Shown one piece after another: positions 41,352-50,017 of a stretch of DNA of 64,000 nt (positions are counted from its first letter, which is position 1; the number at the start of each line of letters is the position of its first letter). Source of the stretch: Ruminococcus flavefaciens. Lineage in GTDB: Bacteria > Bacillota > Clostridia > Oscillospirales > Ruminococcaceae. The position numbers and the translations under genes are program-made. The stretch lies in contig SFMO01000127.1 of the NCBI GenBank assembly GCA_004554385.1, positions 27,322 through 91,321 of the forward strand, read 5' to 3'. The notes beneath the pieces are model-generated. The model worked only from the letters and a program-made list of their open reading frames with translations. It searched no databases and was not told the DNA's origin.

Positions 41352-41834
41352 TTATGCCTTTTGATCTGCCTGATTGACTTTTCTTATCCTTTCAAGCTCT
41401 TTGCGGATATTGTCAGCCCAGTCTGCATCGTCGTTGCTTATACGGTACACACGGAAGCCGTTGGCGATACCGTTTTCGTAGACGGACTTTTCGTCGTCCA
41501 CATGGAGGTCTATGCGGTAAGCCGCAGGATATTTCGACGGGAAATTCGCCCTGCCCCTTGCCACTTCTTTTTCGTGGCGGACGGCGTTGACTATGCTGTC
41601 TATCCTTATGCCGTAATGCTTGAAGATACCGTTGATATAGCGCTCCGTTCTGTTGGAGGTAGTGTATATCCACAGCTCTGTATCGGACTTGTTTATCTCC
41701 GTGAGAAGCTTCACAGCGCCCTTTCTCAGCTTGTCCTTGTATAGCTTGTTATACGGGAATTTAAGCTCGGGCTCTGTGGGGACTTCCGCAGGATTCACAA
41801 ACAGAGTTTCATCAAGATCAAATGATATTTTCAT
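41352..41834 (-). CDS. Small HAD-family hydrolase
   Basis: The 160-aa protein has the HAD motif I FDLDET (D6 and D8), motif II-like YTTSNR and motif III/IV region HVDDEKSVYENG. It lacks a large cap domain, so it is a compact phosphatase-like enzyme; substrate unknown. It lies between the PurO-like and AICAR transformylase genes. Start ATG 41834 has no strong SD and may be coupled to the upstream gene. Confidence 0.75.
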   Translation of the reverse strand: MKISFDLDETLFVNPAEVPTEPELKFPYNKLYKDKLRKGAVKLLTEINKSDTELWIYTTSNRTERYINGIFKHYGIRIDSIVNAVRHEKEVARGRANFPSKYPAAYRIDLHVDDEKSVYENGIANGFRVYRISNDDADWADNIRKELERIRKVNQADQKA

Positions 41835-41860
41835 AATTATCAAGCCGAAAGGCGGCGTTA

Positions 41861-42574
41861 TTACTTGTTCTTGTTTACGATACGTGTCTCCTCAGTATTG
41901 TTTTCGAGGTTCACATAGCGGACGAAAAGGGATACCTTGTTGTCAGCGTTGAGGTTGTTCCAGAGCATATCTGTGAACTCGTCGATGCTTCCGCTGATGC
42001 CTACGAGCTTGGGCTCACCCTCAAAGCTCGGGAGCGGTGAACCGTCGCCCATATATGTATGAATGAAGTGTCCCTCGCCTGCAATAGGATTTGTGTAGCT
42101 GAATGTGTATCTCTGACATGAATCAGGGTTGCCGTTAGCGCTCTTGAGAATGGACATTGCGTAGTTGAAGCCTTCCTCGCCGAAGCGGAGTATTCCTGAG
42201 ATACGAGGTGTGAAGTTAGGAGCATCGTCCTCGAATTCTCTTGTGCGGAGAGCCTGCTCGAATGTGTACTGCTTGTCCATAAGCTCATAGATAGTGTCGG
42301 TCTGGTCACCGTTTGTAACGATGAGCTTATTGCCGAGAACTCTTACGGGAGCGTAGATGATGAGGTGGGGATCAGTGAGCTTAGAGGGATCGAAAGCCTC
42401 TGTGCGGATACCCTTGCCGTCCTCGATGAATACGCGGTTGCGGCTGTTTTCGCTTCTGCCCATGATAAAGTAAGCGGTTACAGCGAACTTTCCGTCTTCA
42501 GATTTACCGATGACGATACCTCTTCCGGGGTAAGCGTTAGTGCTGAGTTCCTTTGCTAAATCAAGCTTTTTCAT
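41861..42574 (-). CDS. purO: IMP cyclohydrolase, PurO type
   Basis: The 237-aa protein matches the archaeal-type IMP cyclohydrolase family: NAYPGRGIVIGKSEDGK near the start, MGRSENSRNRVF, and TPRISGILR. It closes the ring of FAICAR to give IMP, the last step. It is near the AICAR transformylase that lacks this activity, which supports the call. SD AAAGGAG precedes the ATG. Confidence 0.88.
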   Translation of the reverse strand: MKKLDLAKELSTNAYPGRGIVIGKSEDGKFAVTAYFIMGRSENSRNRVFIEDGKGIRTEAFDPSKLTDPHLIIYAPVRVLGNKLIVTNGDQTDTIYELMDKQYTFEQALRTREFEDDAPNFTPRISGILRFGEEGFNYAMSILKSANGNPDSCQRYTFSYTNPIAGEGHFIHTYMGDGSPLPSFEGEPKLVGISGSIDEFTDMLWNNLNADNKVSLFVRYVNLENNTEETRIVNKNK

Positions 42575-42663
42575 AATAAATACTCCTTTCGGATAATGGT
42601 TTATACTTCCTCTACAAAGCCGCTAAGTGGCTTTGTGGCTGCTTTGCAGTAAAGGCGAGTATA

Positions 42664-43284
42664 TCAGTGGATAGATATGATATGATGAATGAACATCGCG
42701 GCTTCTGCCAGTTTTGGCGTGTAGCCTGTTGCCTTGGTGATGATGAAGTCCGCAAGAACTATCACCAGCACTGCAAGGGTGATGATATTGAGAGTTCTGG
42801 GTTTCGGCTTTGCAAGAAGCCAGTCAAAGAATGGCTGTACTATATACATGAACAGCAGACCGCCAAGTCCGAATCGGACAGAAGTACTGAGGGCGATACG
42901 CGCTTGAAAGTTGTACTTGTACCGTGCGTAGGTCTGCCACGGCCATGAGCCTGTTGTGGCTTCAAGTATGTATGTAGCGGCAAGCTCCACAAGAGTGGCG
43001 ACTGCCATACAGCCGAGAAAGATGAGCAGGGGCTTGACTATATTCAGCCATTTCACGTCCTTTTTGCGCATCAGCCGGCTGAAGCACAGCAGGAACAGGA
43101 GTGCTCCCACACCGTATATCGGGCAGTAGGGACCGAACATATTGCCTCTGTTATGAAACCCCCAGCGGTAGACCACTGTTTCGAGGAAGACCTCGTAGCA
43201 CCAGCCCAGCACCGCATACATCCAGAAGCAGAGAAACAGCTTCTGAATGGTTTGCTTTTCCAATAATTCCTTTATTTTTGACAT
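42664..43284 (-). CDS. Putative ABC transporter permease-like membrane protein (CmpB family)
   Basis: The 206-aa protein has about five membrane spans and the pattern FWMYAVLGWCYEVFLETVV and RGNMFGPYCPIYGVGALLF, as in the ABC_trans_CmpB (PF06541) family, named permease but of unproven role. It follows purN by 4 bases. Confidence 0.8.
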   Translation of the reverse strand: MSKIKELLEKQTIQKLFLCFWMYAVLGWCYEVFLETVVYRWGFHNRGNMFGPYCPIYGVGALLFLLCFSRLMRKKDVKWLNIVKPLLIFLGCMAVATLVELAATYILEATTGSWPWQTYARYKYNFQARIALSTSVRFGLGGLLFMYIVQPFFDWLLAKPKPRTLNIITLAVLVIVLADFIITKATGYTPKLAEAAMFIHHIISIH

Positions 43285-43288
43285 GGTA

Positions 43289-43912
43289 TTATTTTACGTA
43301 AGCCTTTCCGTCAACGATGTCTATCCTGTCCTGACAGAAGAGGGAAACAGCCTGAGGAAGGAGCTTCCATTCCACGTTTTCCATAATGCGGCGCTGGAGC
43401 ACCTCGGGAGTATCATCTCTCTCCACATTTACAGTGCCCTGAAGTATTATAGCGCCTGCGTCGGCTTCCTCATTGACGAAGTGTATGGTAGCACCGCTGA
43501 CCTTTACTCCGTATGCAAGAGCGGCTTCGTGGACCTTTAGTCCGTAGTAGCCTTCACCGCAGAAGGAGGGGATAAGTGCAGGGTGTACGTTTATTATTTT
43601 GTAAGCGTAAGCCTTTGTAACGCACTGGTCAAGGATAGTCATAAAGCCTGCAAGCACTACAAGGTCTGCTTTTTCATCGTTAAGAGCCTCAAGGATGGCT
43701 TTGCTGTAGCTTACGCTGTCGGAGTATTCCTTACGGGGGATAACTCTTGTGGGTATATCATTGTTTTTTGCTCTTTCAAGAGCGTAAGCGCCCTCCTTTG
43801 AGGAAATGACGCAGGTTATTTTTCCGCCCTTGATGATGCCTGATTTTTCAGCATCTATAAGAGCCTGCAGGTTAGTGCCGCCGCCCGAAACGAGCACGAC
43901 TATATTCTTCAT
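43289..43912 (-). CDS. purN: Phosphoribosylglycinamide formyltransferase
   Basis: The 207-aa enzyme makes FGAR with 10-formyl-THF. It opens KNIVVLVSGGGTNLQALIDA and contains INVHPALIPSFCGEGYYG and SGATIHFVNEEADAG, the family active-site region (Asn, His, Asp). AGGAGG precedes the start. Confidence 0.97.
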   Translation of the reverse strand: MKNIVVLVSGGGTNLQALIDAEKSGIIKGGKITCVISSKEGAYALERAKNNDIPTRVIPRKEYSDSVSYSKAILEALNDEKADLVVLAGFMTILDQCVTKAYAYKIINVHPALIPSFCGEGYYGLKVHEAALAYGVKVSGATIHFVNEEADAGAIILQGTVNVERDDTPEVLQRRIMENVEWKLLPQAVSLFCQDRIDIVDGKAYVK

Positions 43913-43952
43913 GAGGTGTTCCTCCTGTTTGTTAAGTGATAAGCAGCACGGC

Positions 43953-44834
43953 TTACTCAGGGAACTGAACGTGTCCCTGAATTATTTCGGTATCGTCATA
44001 TGAGAGGGGTATATCCTTGTCGATTACCACCTGACCGTAAATATCGGTTATGCGGAAGGTGAAAGGTCCCTTTCCCATATCTCTTGTCTCGAAATAATTG
44101 TAGGGGCGGCGCGGGACTTCAACGAATTCACCGTCCTCATTGAGGTATTCCAGCTTGGTTATAGGGTAGCGGTGATTGCGCACCTGTACTCCGCACCAGA
44201 ACTCTGTACTGCCCTCTTTGTATTTGAAAGAGATAGGAGCGTCCGCCGCAGTATCAAGAGGGATTATCTTCCAGCTGACGGGAACTCTGCCCTTCTCAAC
44301 GGGAGCGATGAGAGGGAAGGCGTCAGTATAGAGGTCGAGGTCGCCCTTTTTGCCCTCGGGGAGCTCGTCTGTTACCAGCATTTTTATAGTACCCAGCTCA
44401 CCTGTGACTTCGAGATAAGCACCTGCGAGCTGTGCCTCATTATAGTCGGAGTGGTTCATAGCGACTATCCAGTAGTCATGTGAGACAGGATCGAGCATAG
44501 CGTGACCGCCTGTGTAGCCGCCGCCGTAGAAGGTACCCTCGCCTGTATGTACAGTGCCCTTTGGTTCGAGGATAGCGTCCTCATCGATGGGAAGGTCGGG
44601 TATCTCAAACTCTGTGGGAGCCTTGCCGTTTACGCCGAGGACGAACTTCTGCAGGGCATTGAGATCTGCTCTTGAGATCTCCTCATTTTTACGGGCGGTT
44701 ATAAGGTCGAAGCTGTCGACTCTGCCGTCAGAGTTGTAATCCATGTCTATCTGTGAAGCTGCTCCGCCGTATAAAGGCGATGCTGCAAGAATGGCACAAG
44801 CCATTCCCACAGCTGCGAATTTAACGATTTTCAT
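43953..44834 (-). CDS. Secreted bacterial expansin (EXLX1/YoaJ-like) with an N-terminal half-dockerin
   Basis: The 293-aa protein has a signal peptide (about 1-26), a dockerin-like segment (about 30-67), a linker, and an expansin (about 95-293) with a double-psi barrel and CBM63-like end. It shares AGAYLEVTGELG, VTDELPEGKKGDLDL (D167 likely matches the essential Asp of EXLX1), VQVRNHRYPITKLEY-like sequence and a final GHVQFPE with Bacillus YoaJ. In the dockerin, loop 1 (D32-D43, DYNSDGRVDSFD) is intact but the second calcium loop is lost. Expansins loosen plant walls non-hydrolytically. ATG 44834 is chosen by the GGTGATG SD. Confidence 0.9.
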   Translation of the reverse strand: MKIVKFAAVGMACAILAASPLYGGAASQIDMDYNSDGRVDSFDLITARKNEEISRADLNALQKFVLGVNGKAPTEFEIPDLPIDEDAILEPKGTVHTGEGTFYGGGYTGGHAMLDPVSHDYWIVAMNHSDYNEAQLAGAYLEVTGELGTIKMLVTDELPEGKKGDLDLYTDAFPLIAPVEKGRVPVSWKIIPLDTAADAPISFKYKEGSTEFWCGVQVRNHRYPITKLEYLNEDGEFVEVPRRPYNYFETRDMGKGPFTFRITDIYGQVVIDKDIPLSYDDTEIIQGHVQFPE

Positions 44835-44954
44835 AAACATCACCATACTTTTAAAAATCTTCCAAATCCCAATCCCCTTGGTGTGTGTAATAATGTTGTG
44901 AATTCGGATATTTTTGCGGTTGCTGTTATGATGTTTAAAGAGAAGTCTGCTTTA

Positions 44955-45992
44955 TCAGCAGATGATAACGCCTTCCTCGGATTCAACGAGCTCGCCGAGA
45001 ACATAAGCGTCCTCACCTGCAGCCTTGATAGCTGCGATAGCCTTATCTGCGTCATTTTTGTCAACAGAAACGACCATACCTACACCCATATTGAAAGTAT
45101 TGAACATATCTCTCTCGGGAATATCACCTGTTCTCTTGATGAGGTCGAAGACAGGAAGTACCTGTACTGCGTTTCTCTCGATCTTTGCAGCTAAGTTCTT
45201 GGGGAGAGAACGTGGGATGTTCTCATAGAAGCCGCCGCCTGTGATATGGGAGATAGACTTTACCTTAACTGCGTCAAGAAGGCTCATTACAGCCTTTACA
45301 TAGATGCGTGTAGGAGTGAGGAGGCACTCGCCGAGAGTAGTTCCGAGGTCATCGAAGTGCATATTGAGGTTCTGCTCGTTTACGTCAAAGACTCTTCTTA
45401 CGAGGGAGAAGCCGTTTGAGTGAACGCCGCTGGACTTGATAGCGATGAGAACGTCGCCTGCCTTCTGAGTATCGGGCTGGAGGATCTTGTCCTTATCAAC
45501 AACGCCTACAGAGAAGCCTGCAAGGTCATATTCGTCCTCGGGCATAAGACCTGGGTGCTCGGCAGTTTCGCCGCCGATGAGAGCGCACTGTGCCTGAACG
45601 CATCCCTCTGCCACACCTGAAACGATGGTAGCTATCTTTTCGGGATAGTTTTTGCCGCATGCGATATAATCAAGGAAGAACTGTGGCTTTGCACCGCAGC
45701 AGATAATATCGTTTACGCACATAGCAACGCAGTCGATACCTACAGTATCATGCTTATCCATGATAAAGGCTATCTTTATCTTTGTGCCGACGCCGTCAGT
45801 GCCTGAAACGAGAACAGGCTTGTTTATACCTGTCATATCCAGCTCAAAGAGACCGCCGAAGCCGCCGATACCTGAAAGAGCGCCCTTTATCATAGTGCGG
45901 GCGATGTGCTCCTTCATCAGTTCAACTGACTTGTAGCCTGCGGTAACATCAACGCCTGCCTTCTTGTAGCTTTCGGAAAAACTGTTGTTCAT
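44955..45992 (-). CDS. purM: Phosphoribosylformylglycinamidine cyclo-ligase
   Basis: The 345-aa enzyme makes AIR. It has SGTDGVGTKIKIAFIMDKHD, GGETAEHPGLMP and the glycine-rich GGGFYENIPR. It is of normal length and opens SYKKAGVDVTAGYKSVE. It is followed by the expansin gene on the same strand. Confidence 0.97.
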   Translation of the reverse strand: MNNSFSESYKKAGVDVTAGYKSVELMKEHIARTMIKGALSGIGGFGGLFELDMTGINKPVLVSGTDGVGTKIKIAFIMDKHDTVGIDCVAMCVNDIICCGAKPQFFLDYIACGKNYPEKIATIVSGVAEGCVQAQCALIGGETAEHPGLMPEDEYDLAGFSVGVVDKDKILQPDTQKAGDVLIAIKSSGVHSNGFSLVRRVFDVNEQNLNMHFDDLGTTLGECLLTPTRIYVKAVMSLLDAVKVKSISHITGGGFYENIPRSLPKNLAAKIERNAVQVLPVFDLIKRTGDIPERDMFNTFNMGVGMVVSVDKNDADKAIAAIKAAGEDAYVLGELVESEEGVIIC

Positions 45993-46014
45993 TAATTTAC
46001 CTCCATGAAATAAA

Positions 46015-46088
46015 TGTAGGGGACGACGTCCTCGGCGTCCCGCAAAGCTTATGGATTTTACGGGCTGTCGAGGACGCCAGCCCCTACA
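46015..46088. repeat. Palindromic interspersed repeat, copy 2 (purF-purM spacer)
   Basis: A 74-base element with ends TGTAGGGGACG and GCCCCTACA and inner hairpin GGGACGACG/CGGCGTCCC. It matches copy 1 at 34062-34137 in ends, length and layout. It lies 22 bases upstream of the purM start in the purF-purM gap. Confidence 0.75.
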
Positions 46089-46221
46089 ATAAGTTAAGAT
46101 CAGAAAGTGATCGTGTCTGTTTTTTTAAGGCTGCCGCTTTCGGCAGAGGGAGAGCTTATCATGTATACATCTATTTTGGCGTCACCCTGTGGATATCTTG
46201 CATAGACGTATTGTATCGTTT

Positions 46222-47646
46222 TTATTCTTTGCCGTTCCAGCAGTATGTACAGAGCTTGCAGGCTTCGAGTCCGACAGCCTTTTCCGTGCCCTCAAGTGTC
46301 TGGAATTCCAGAGAGGTAAGGCGGAGCCTCTTACAGATCTCATCTCTGAGTCTGCGGCCTCTCTCAGTAGCGGAATTGCTGTATTCCTCAATGTGTCTTA
46401 CGCCGACAGGACCTTCAAATTCGTCGATTATCTGACGGGCGATAAGCTCCATTTCGGAAGTGCTGCGTGAGAAGTTGAGGTACTTGCATCCGTACATTAT
46501 AGGTGGACAGGCAGAGCGCATATGTACCTCTTTAGCGCCGTGCTCGTAGAGAAACTCAACAGTTTCTCTCATCTGTGTTCCTCTTACGATACTGTCGTCA
46601 ACGAAGAGGAGCTTTTTGCCGTTGATAAGCTCATGTACGGGGATGAGCTTCATTTTAGCCACCTGATTTCTCATGCTCTGGTTTGTGGGCATGAAGCTTC
46701 TTGGCCATGTGGGAGTATACTTGATGAACGGTCTTGCAAAGGGGATACCGCTCTTGTTTGCATAGCCTATGGCGTGGGGAGTGCCTGAATCGGGAACTCC
46801 GCAGATATAGTCAACGTCGGGAAGTCTGCCGTTCTTGATGTCATTCTCAGCCATTATCTCGCCGTTGCGTGTACGCATTACCTCGACATTAACGCCCTCA
46901 TATACAGCATTTGGATAGCCATAGTAAGTCCACAGGAAGGTGCATATCTTCATCTTTGAAGGATCGCCGGGAGCGATGGTCTTACATTCGTCAGAGGTGA
47001 GCTCAACTATTTCGCCTGCCTCCAGCTCCTTGTAGGTGGAATAGCCCAGCTTCTGGAATGCGAAGGACTCGGTGGAGAGGCAGAAACCGTCGCTTCTCTT
47101 GCCTATGATGATAGGAAGTCTGCCGAACTGGTCTCTTGCAGCGATAATGCTGTTCTTTGTGAGGATGATGAGAGACATTGTACCCTCTATCTTTTCCTGA
47201 GCATAGCGGATACCGTCAACGAAGGAATCCTTCTGTGCGATGAGGGCGCCGATGAGGTCACCCGAGTTGATATTGCCGCTGCTCATCGACTCAAAGTTTG
47301 CGCAGCCCTTTTCGAGGAGCTCATCAACCAGCTTGTCAGCGTTGCGGATTATGCCCACTGAACATACTGCATAAAGACCCAGCTTTGAGCGGACGAGGAT
47401 AGGCTGAGGGTCTGTATCGCTGATACAGCCGATACAGAGCTTGCCTCTCATATTTACAACATCATTTTCAAATTTGGTACGGAAGGGAGAGTTTTCGATA
47501 CTGTGGATATTTCTCTGAAAGCCGTTTTCCTCCGACCATGAGGTCATACCGCCTCTTCTTGTGCCGAGATGTGAATGATAGTCTGTTCCGAAGAATACGT
47601 CGGTAACGCAGTCATTTTTAGAGGCTGCACCAAAAAAACCGCCCAT
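46222..47646 (-). CDS. purF: Amidophosphoribosyltransferase, variant without N-terminal nucleophile Cys
   Basis: The 474-aa protein is the PurF committed step of purine synthesis, with the PRPP loop KLLFVDDSIVRGTQM and the C-terminal Cys-rich CKLCTYCWNGKE that in some PurF proteins holds an iron-sulfur cluster. The N-terminus is MGGFFGAASKNDC: where the usual enzyme has Cys-Gly-Val-Phe-Gly after Met, this has Gly, and the HRGQEG motif is GTRRGG. Glutaminase activity may be altered or lost. It sits 3 bases after purC and is probably coupled to it. Confidence 0.9.
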   Translation of the reverse strand: MGGFFGAASKNDCVTDVFFGTDYHSHLGTRRGGMTSWSEENGFQRNIHSIENSPFRTKFENDVVNMRGKLCIGCISDTDPQPILVRSKLGLYAVCSVGIIRNADKLVDELLEKGCANFESMSSGNINSGDLIGALIAQKDSFVDGIRYAQEKIEGTMSLIILTKNSIIAARDQFGRLPIIIGKRSDGFCLSTESFAFQKLGYSTYKELEAGEIVELTSDECKTIAPGDPSKMKICTFLWTYYGYPNAVYEGVNVEVMRTRNGEIMAENDIKNGRLPDVDYICGVPDSGTPHAIGYANKSGIPFARPFIKYTPTWPRSFMPTNQSMRNQVAKMKLIPVHELINGKKLLFVDDSIVRGTQMRETVEFLYEHGAKEVHMRSACPPIMYGCKYLNFSRSTSEMELIARQIIDEFEGPVGVRHIEEYSNSATERGRRLRDEICKRLRLTSLEFQTLEGTEKAVGLEACKLCTYCWNGKE

Positions 47647-47649
47647 ATA

Positions 47650-48369
47650 TTATTCTCCCATCAGTCTCTTCATGATTTCCTGATATGCCTCTTCAACGCC
47701 GCCCATATCTCTGCGGAAGCGGTCCTTGTCGAGCTTCTCGTGGGTTGTTGAATCCCAGAAGCGGCATGTATCGGGAGAGATCTCGTCAGCGAGAATGATA
47801 GTTCCGTCAGAGGTCTTACCGAACTCGATCTTGAAGTCGATGAGGTCGATATTGAGTCCCTTGAAGAACTTAACCATGAACTCGTTTACCTTGAAAGCGT
47901 ACTTTGAGATAGTGTCGATATCTTTCTTAGTAGCGATACCGAGAGCGAGAGCATAGTAGTCATTGATGAAAGGATCGCCAAGGTCGTCGTTCTTGTAGCT
48001 GAATTCAAGAATAGGGCAGAGGAGCTGCTTGCCTTCTTCAACGCCCATTCTCTTTGAGAAGCTGCCTGCTGCAACATTTCTGATGATTACCTCAAGGGGA
48101 ACGATTGAAACCTTCTTAACGATAGTTTCGCGGTCGCTGATCTCCTCAACGAGATGAGTCGGAACGCCTTCCTTTTCGAGCATCTTGAACATATAGTTTG
48201 TCATCTTGTTATTGATAACGCCCTTGCCTGAGATAGTGCCCTTCTTCTCGCCGTTGAACGCAGTTGCGTCATCCTTGTAATCAACGATTACGAGGTCGGG
48301 ATCGTTTGTAGCGAAGACCTTCTTAGCCTTGCCTTCATAGAGCTGTTCCTTCTTTTCGATGTTTGACAT
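47650..48369 (-). CDS. purC: SAICAR synthase (phosphoribosylaminoimidazole-succinocarboxamide synthase)
   Basis: The 239-aa enzyme condenses CAIR with aspartate. It has LYEGKAKKVFAT, DYKDDATAFNG and the signature LIDFKIEFGK...ADEISPDTCRFWD. SD AAGGAGG. It precedes purF in the operon. Confidence 0.97.
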   Translation of the reverse strand: MSNIEKKEQLYEGKAKKVFATNDPDLVIVDYKDDATAFNGEKKGTISGKGVINNKMTNYMFKMLEKEGVPTHLVEEISDRETIVKKVSIVPLEVIIRNVAAGSFSKRMGVEEGKQLLCPILEFSYKNDDLGDPFINDYYALALGIATKKDIDTISKYAFKVNEFMVKFFKGLNIDLIDFKIEFGKTSDGTIILADEISPDTCRFWDSTTHEKLDKDRFRRDMGGVEEAYQEIMKRLMGE

Positions 48370-48442
48370 TTTAAAATTCCTCCTTGAGAATATATAAATG
48401 ATTATATATGCAATTCCGCATCATCGCGGAAATTGTAGGCTT

Positions 48443-48658
48443 TTACTTTCTGATGGCTTCTTTTGCGATAAGAGGATCATCATTCTGATCTCTCATCATT
48501 ATAATGTCTGACTCTCTTGCTGTCGAAGTCATATAGCAGACACCTGTTTGTGTGTCGGCGAACACGATGATCTGCTTTGAGCCGCCGATTATCTGTGAGC
48601 TTATTTGAGTGAAACGGGGTTCGTTGTCTTTGTTACTGTTATTATTATTACCAAACAC
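48443..48658 (-). CDS. Small DUF6440-like protein
   Basis: The 71-aa protein begins MFGNNNNSNKDNEPRF and has the motif KQIIVFADTQTGVCYMTS followed by IMMRDQNDDP, like DUF6440 proteins whose core is 'IIVD..TGV.YL'. GTG 48658 follows AAAGGA by 8 bases. It sits between purC and a HAD gene. Function unknown. Confidence 0.62.
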   Translation of the reverse strand: MFGNNNNSNKDNEPRFTQISSQIIGGSKQIIVFADTQTGVCYMTSTARESDIIMMRDQNDDPLIAKEAIRK

Positions 48659-48671
48659 AGTAGTGATCCTT

Positions 48672-49319
48672 TCATATAAGTATATTTGCGACTTGTTGAG
48701 GTGTATCTGCGATAAAGTCCGCACCTGCTTCATTTAGCTCTTCTATTGAGCCGTAGCCCCAGAGAATGCCGAGGCATTTCAGCCCTGTTTTGTGTGCGCC
48801 GAGAACGTCCTGTCTGCGGTCGCCTATCATAAGCACGCGGCTTCTGTCGTTGATACCTGCCTTTTCGAGGACGTATTCTATGACCTCGTCCTTGTAGTCG
48901 CGGGAGCCGTCCAGCTCAGCGCCGCCGACGATTTCAAAGAACTGTGAAAGTCCGAATCTTTCAAGTATGCGGACTGCGTAGACCTCAGGCTTGCTTGTAG
49001 CTACCATTAGCCTTTTACCAACCTTTTTCAGCCGTTCAAGCATTTCGGGTATACCCTCATAAACGCGGTTCTCGAAAAGTCCCACGGTGGAGTATCTCTC
49101 CCTGAATATCTTTACTGCCTCGTCGATCTGCTTCTCGTCCATGCCGAGAAACTGAGAAAAGGACTGGCGGATAGGCGGTCCGAGGAACTTATTGGTATCC
49201 TCCGGGATCTCGAAGCCCATTTGCTTTATGGCATTTTCAAGGCATCTGAGTATGCCCTCATTGGAATCGGTAAGAGTACCGTCCAGATCAAATAAAAGTG
49301 TATCGTAATTGCTTATCAT
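48672..49319 (-). CDS. HAD-family phosphatase (phosphoglycolate phosphatase-like)
   Basis: The 215-aa protein has motif I LLFDLDGTLTDS (D11, D13), a helical cap, motif II VATSKPEVY and motif III/IV IGDRRQDVLGA. It is Gph/PpaX-like in size and layout; the substrate could be phosphoglycolate or pyrophosphate. It overlaps the DUF4272 gene by 3 bases (ATGA). Confidence 0.88.
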   Translation of the reverse strand: MISNYDTLLFDLDGTLTDSNEGILRCLENAIKQMGFEIPEDTNKFLGPPIRQSFSQFLGMDEKQIDEAVKIFRERYSTVGLFENRVYEGIPEMLERLKKVGKRLMVATSKPEVYAVRILERFGLSQFFEIVGGAELDGSRDYKDEVIEYVLEKAGINDRSRVLMIGDRRQDVLGAHKTGLKCLGILWGYGSIEELNEAGADFIADTPQQVANILI

Positions 49320-49972
49320 GTGTTAAGTGTCATATTGAACCAGTCGTCTGTGCTGCCCATGATCCATTCGAGACCGAGTCTGCGCTCATAAACGACGTCT
49401 GCGTCAAGGTCGCCTACAGGCCAGTCGGGATCGACGGACTTGTGGTGATCGCAAGCCCAGTCATAGCGGAAATAGAGATCTGCCATATCCAGTATCTCGT
49501 CTGCGGATCTGAGTTTGCAATGGCTTTTGAAGTCCTCATAGCTCTCGCACTGAGAAACAAAGCTTATAGCCTTTGCGCAGTCGCAGATGGAGCTTGCGTC
49601 GGTGATGTCGTCCACGAGTCCGAGAGCCCAGAAAAGAGCCCAGCTGCTTTCGTATTCCCAGACTACCGCTTCGATAAACGGCTGTGGTTCATCGTTGTTG
49701 ATGACGTGGTTTTCGTAATTATTGAGGCAGTCCTCAACACCGAAATAAATAACGAGCCGTCTGAATTTCTCAGCGCCGTCGGGATTGTTGTCGTTCAGCT
49801 CGATAGCAGCCTGTGTGGAGAGCAGAGCGGCTATTGCGCGTCTGCAAATATCGTCGAGGCTTCTGAGCTTTACTTCGGAAGCGGGCTTCAGCGGAAAGAG
49901 CTCTTCCTCAATGCCTATGCCTTTTTCGGTGAGTATCCTTTCGGAGTTTGCTTTTCTTTCTTCGGGTGCCAT
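49316..49972 (-). CDS. DUF4272 domain protein
   Basis: The 218-aa protein opens MAPEERKANSERILTEKGIG and ends VYERRLGLEWIMGSTDDWFN, the pattern of DUF4272 proteins, a cytosolic family of unknown function. ATG 49972 follows AAAGGAGG by 8 bases. It is coupled to the downstream HAD gene. Confidence 0.75.
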   Translation of the reverse strand: MAPEERKANSERILTEKGIGIEEELFPLKPASEVKLRSLDDICRRAIAALLSTQAAIELNDNNPDGAEKFRRLVIYFGVEDCLNNYENHVINNDEPQPFIEAVVWEYESSWALFWALGLVDDITDASSICDCAKAISFVSQCESYEDFKSHCKLRSADEILDMADLYFRYDWACDHHKSVDPDWPVGDLDADVVYERRLGLEWIMGSTDDWFNMTLNT

Positions 49973-50017
49973 GGGATTACCTCCTTTTTGAAACAGAGTA
50001 ATGTCTTGCAAGCGGCA

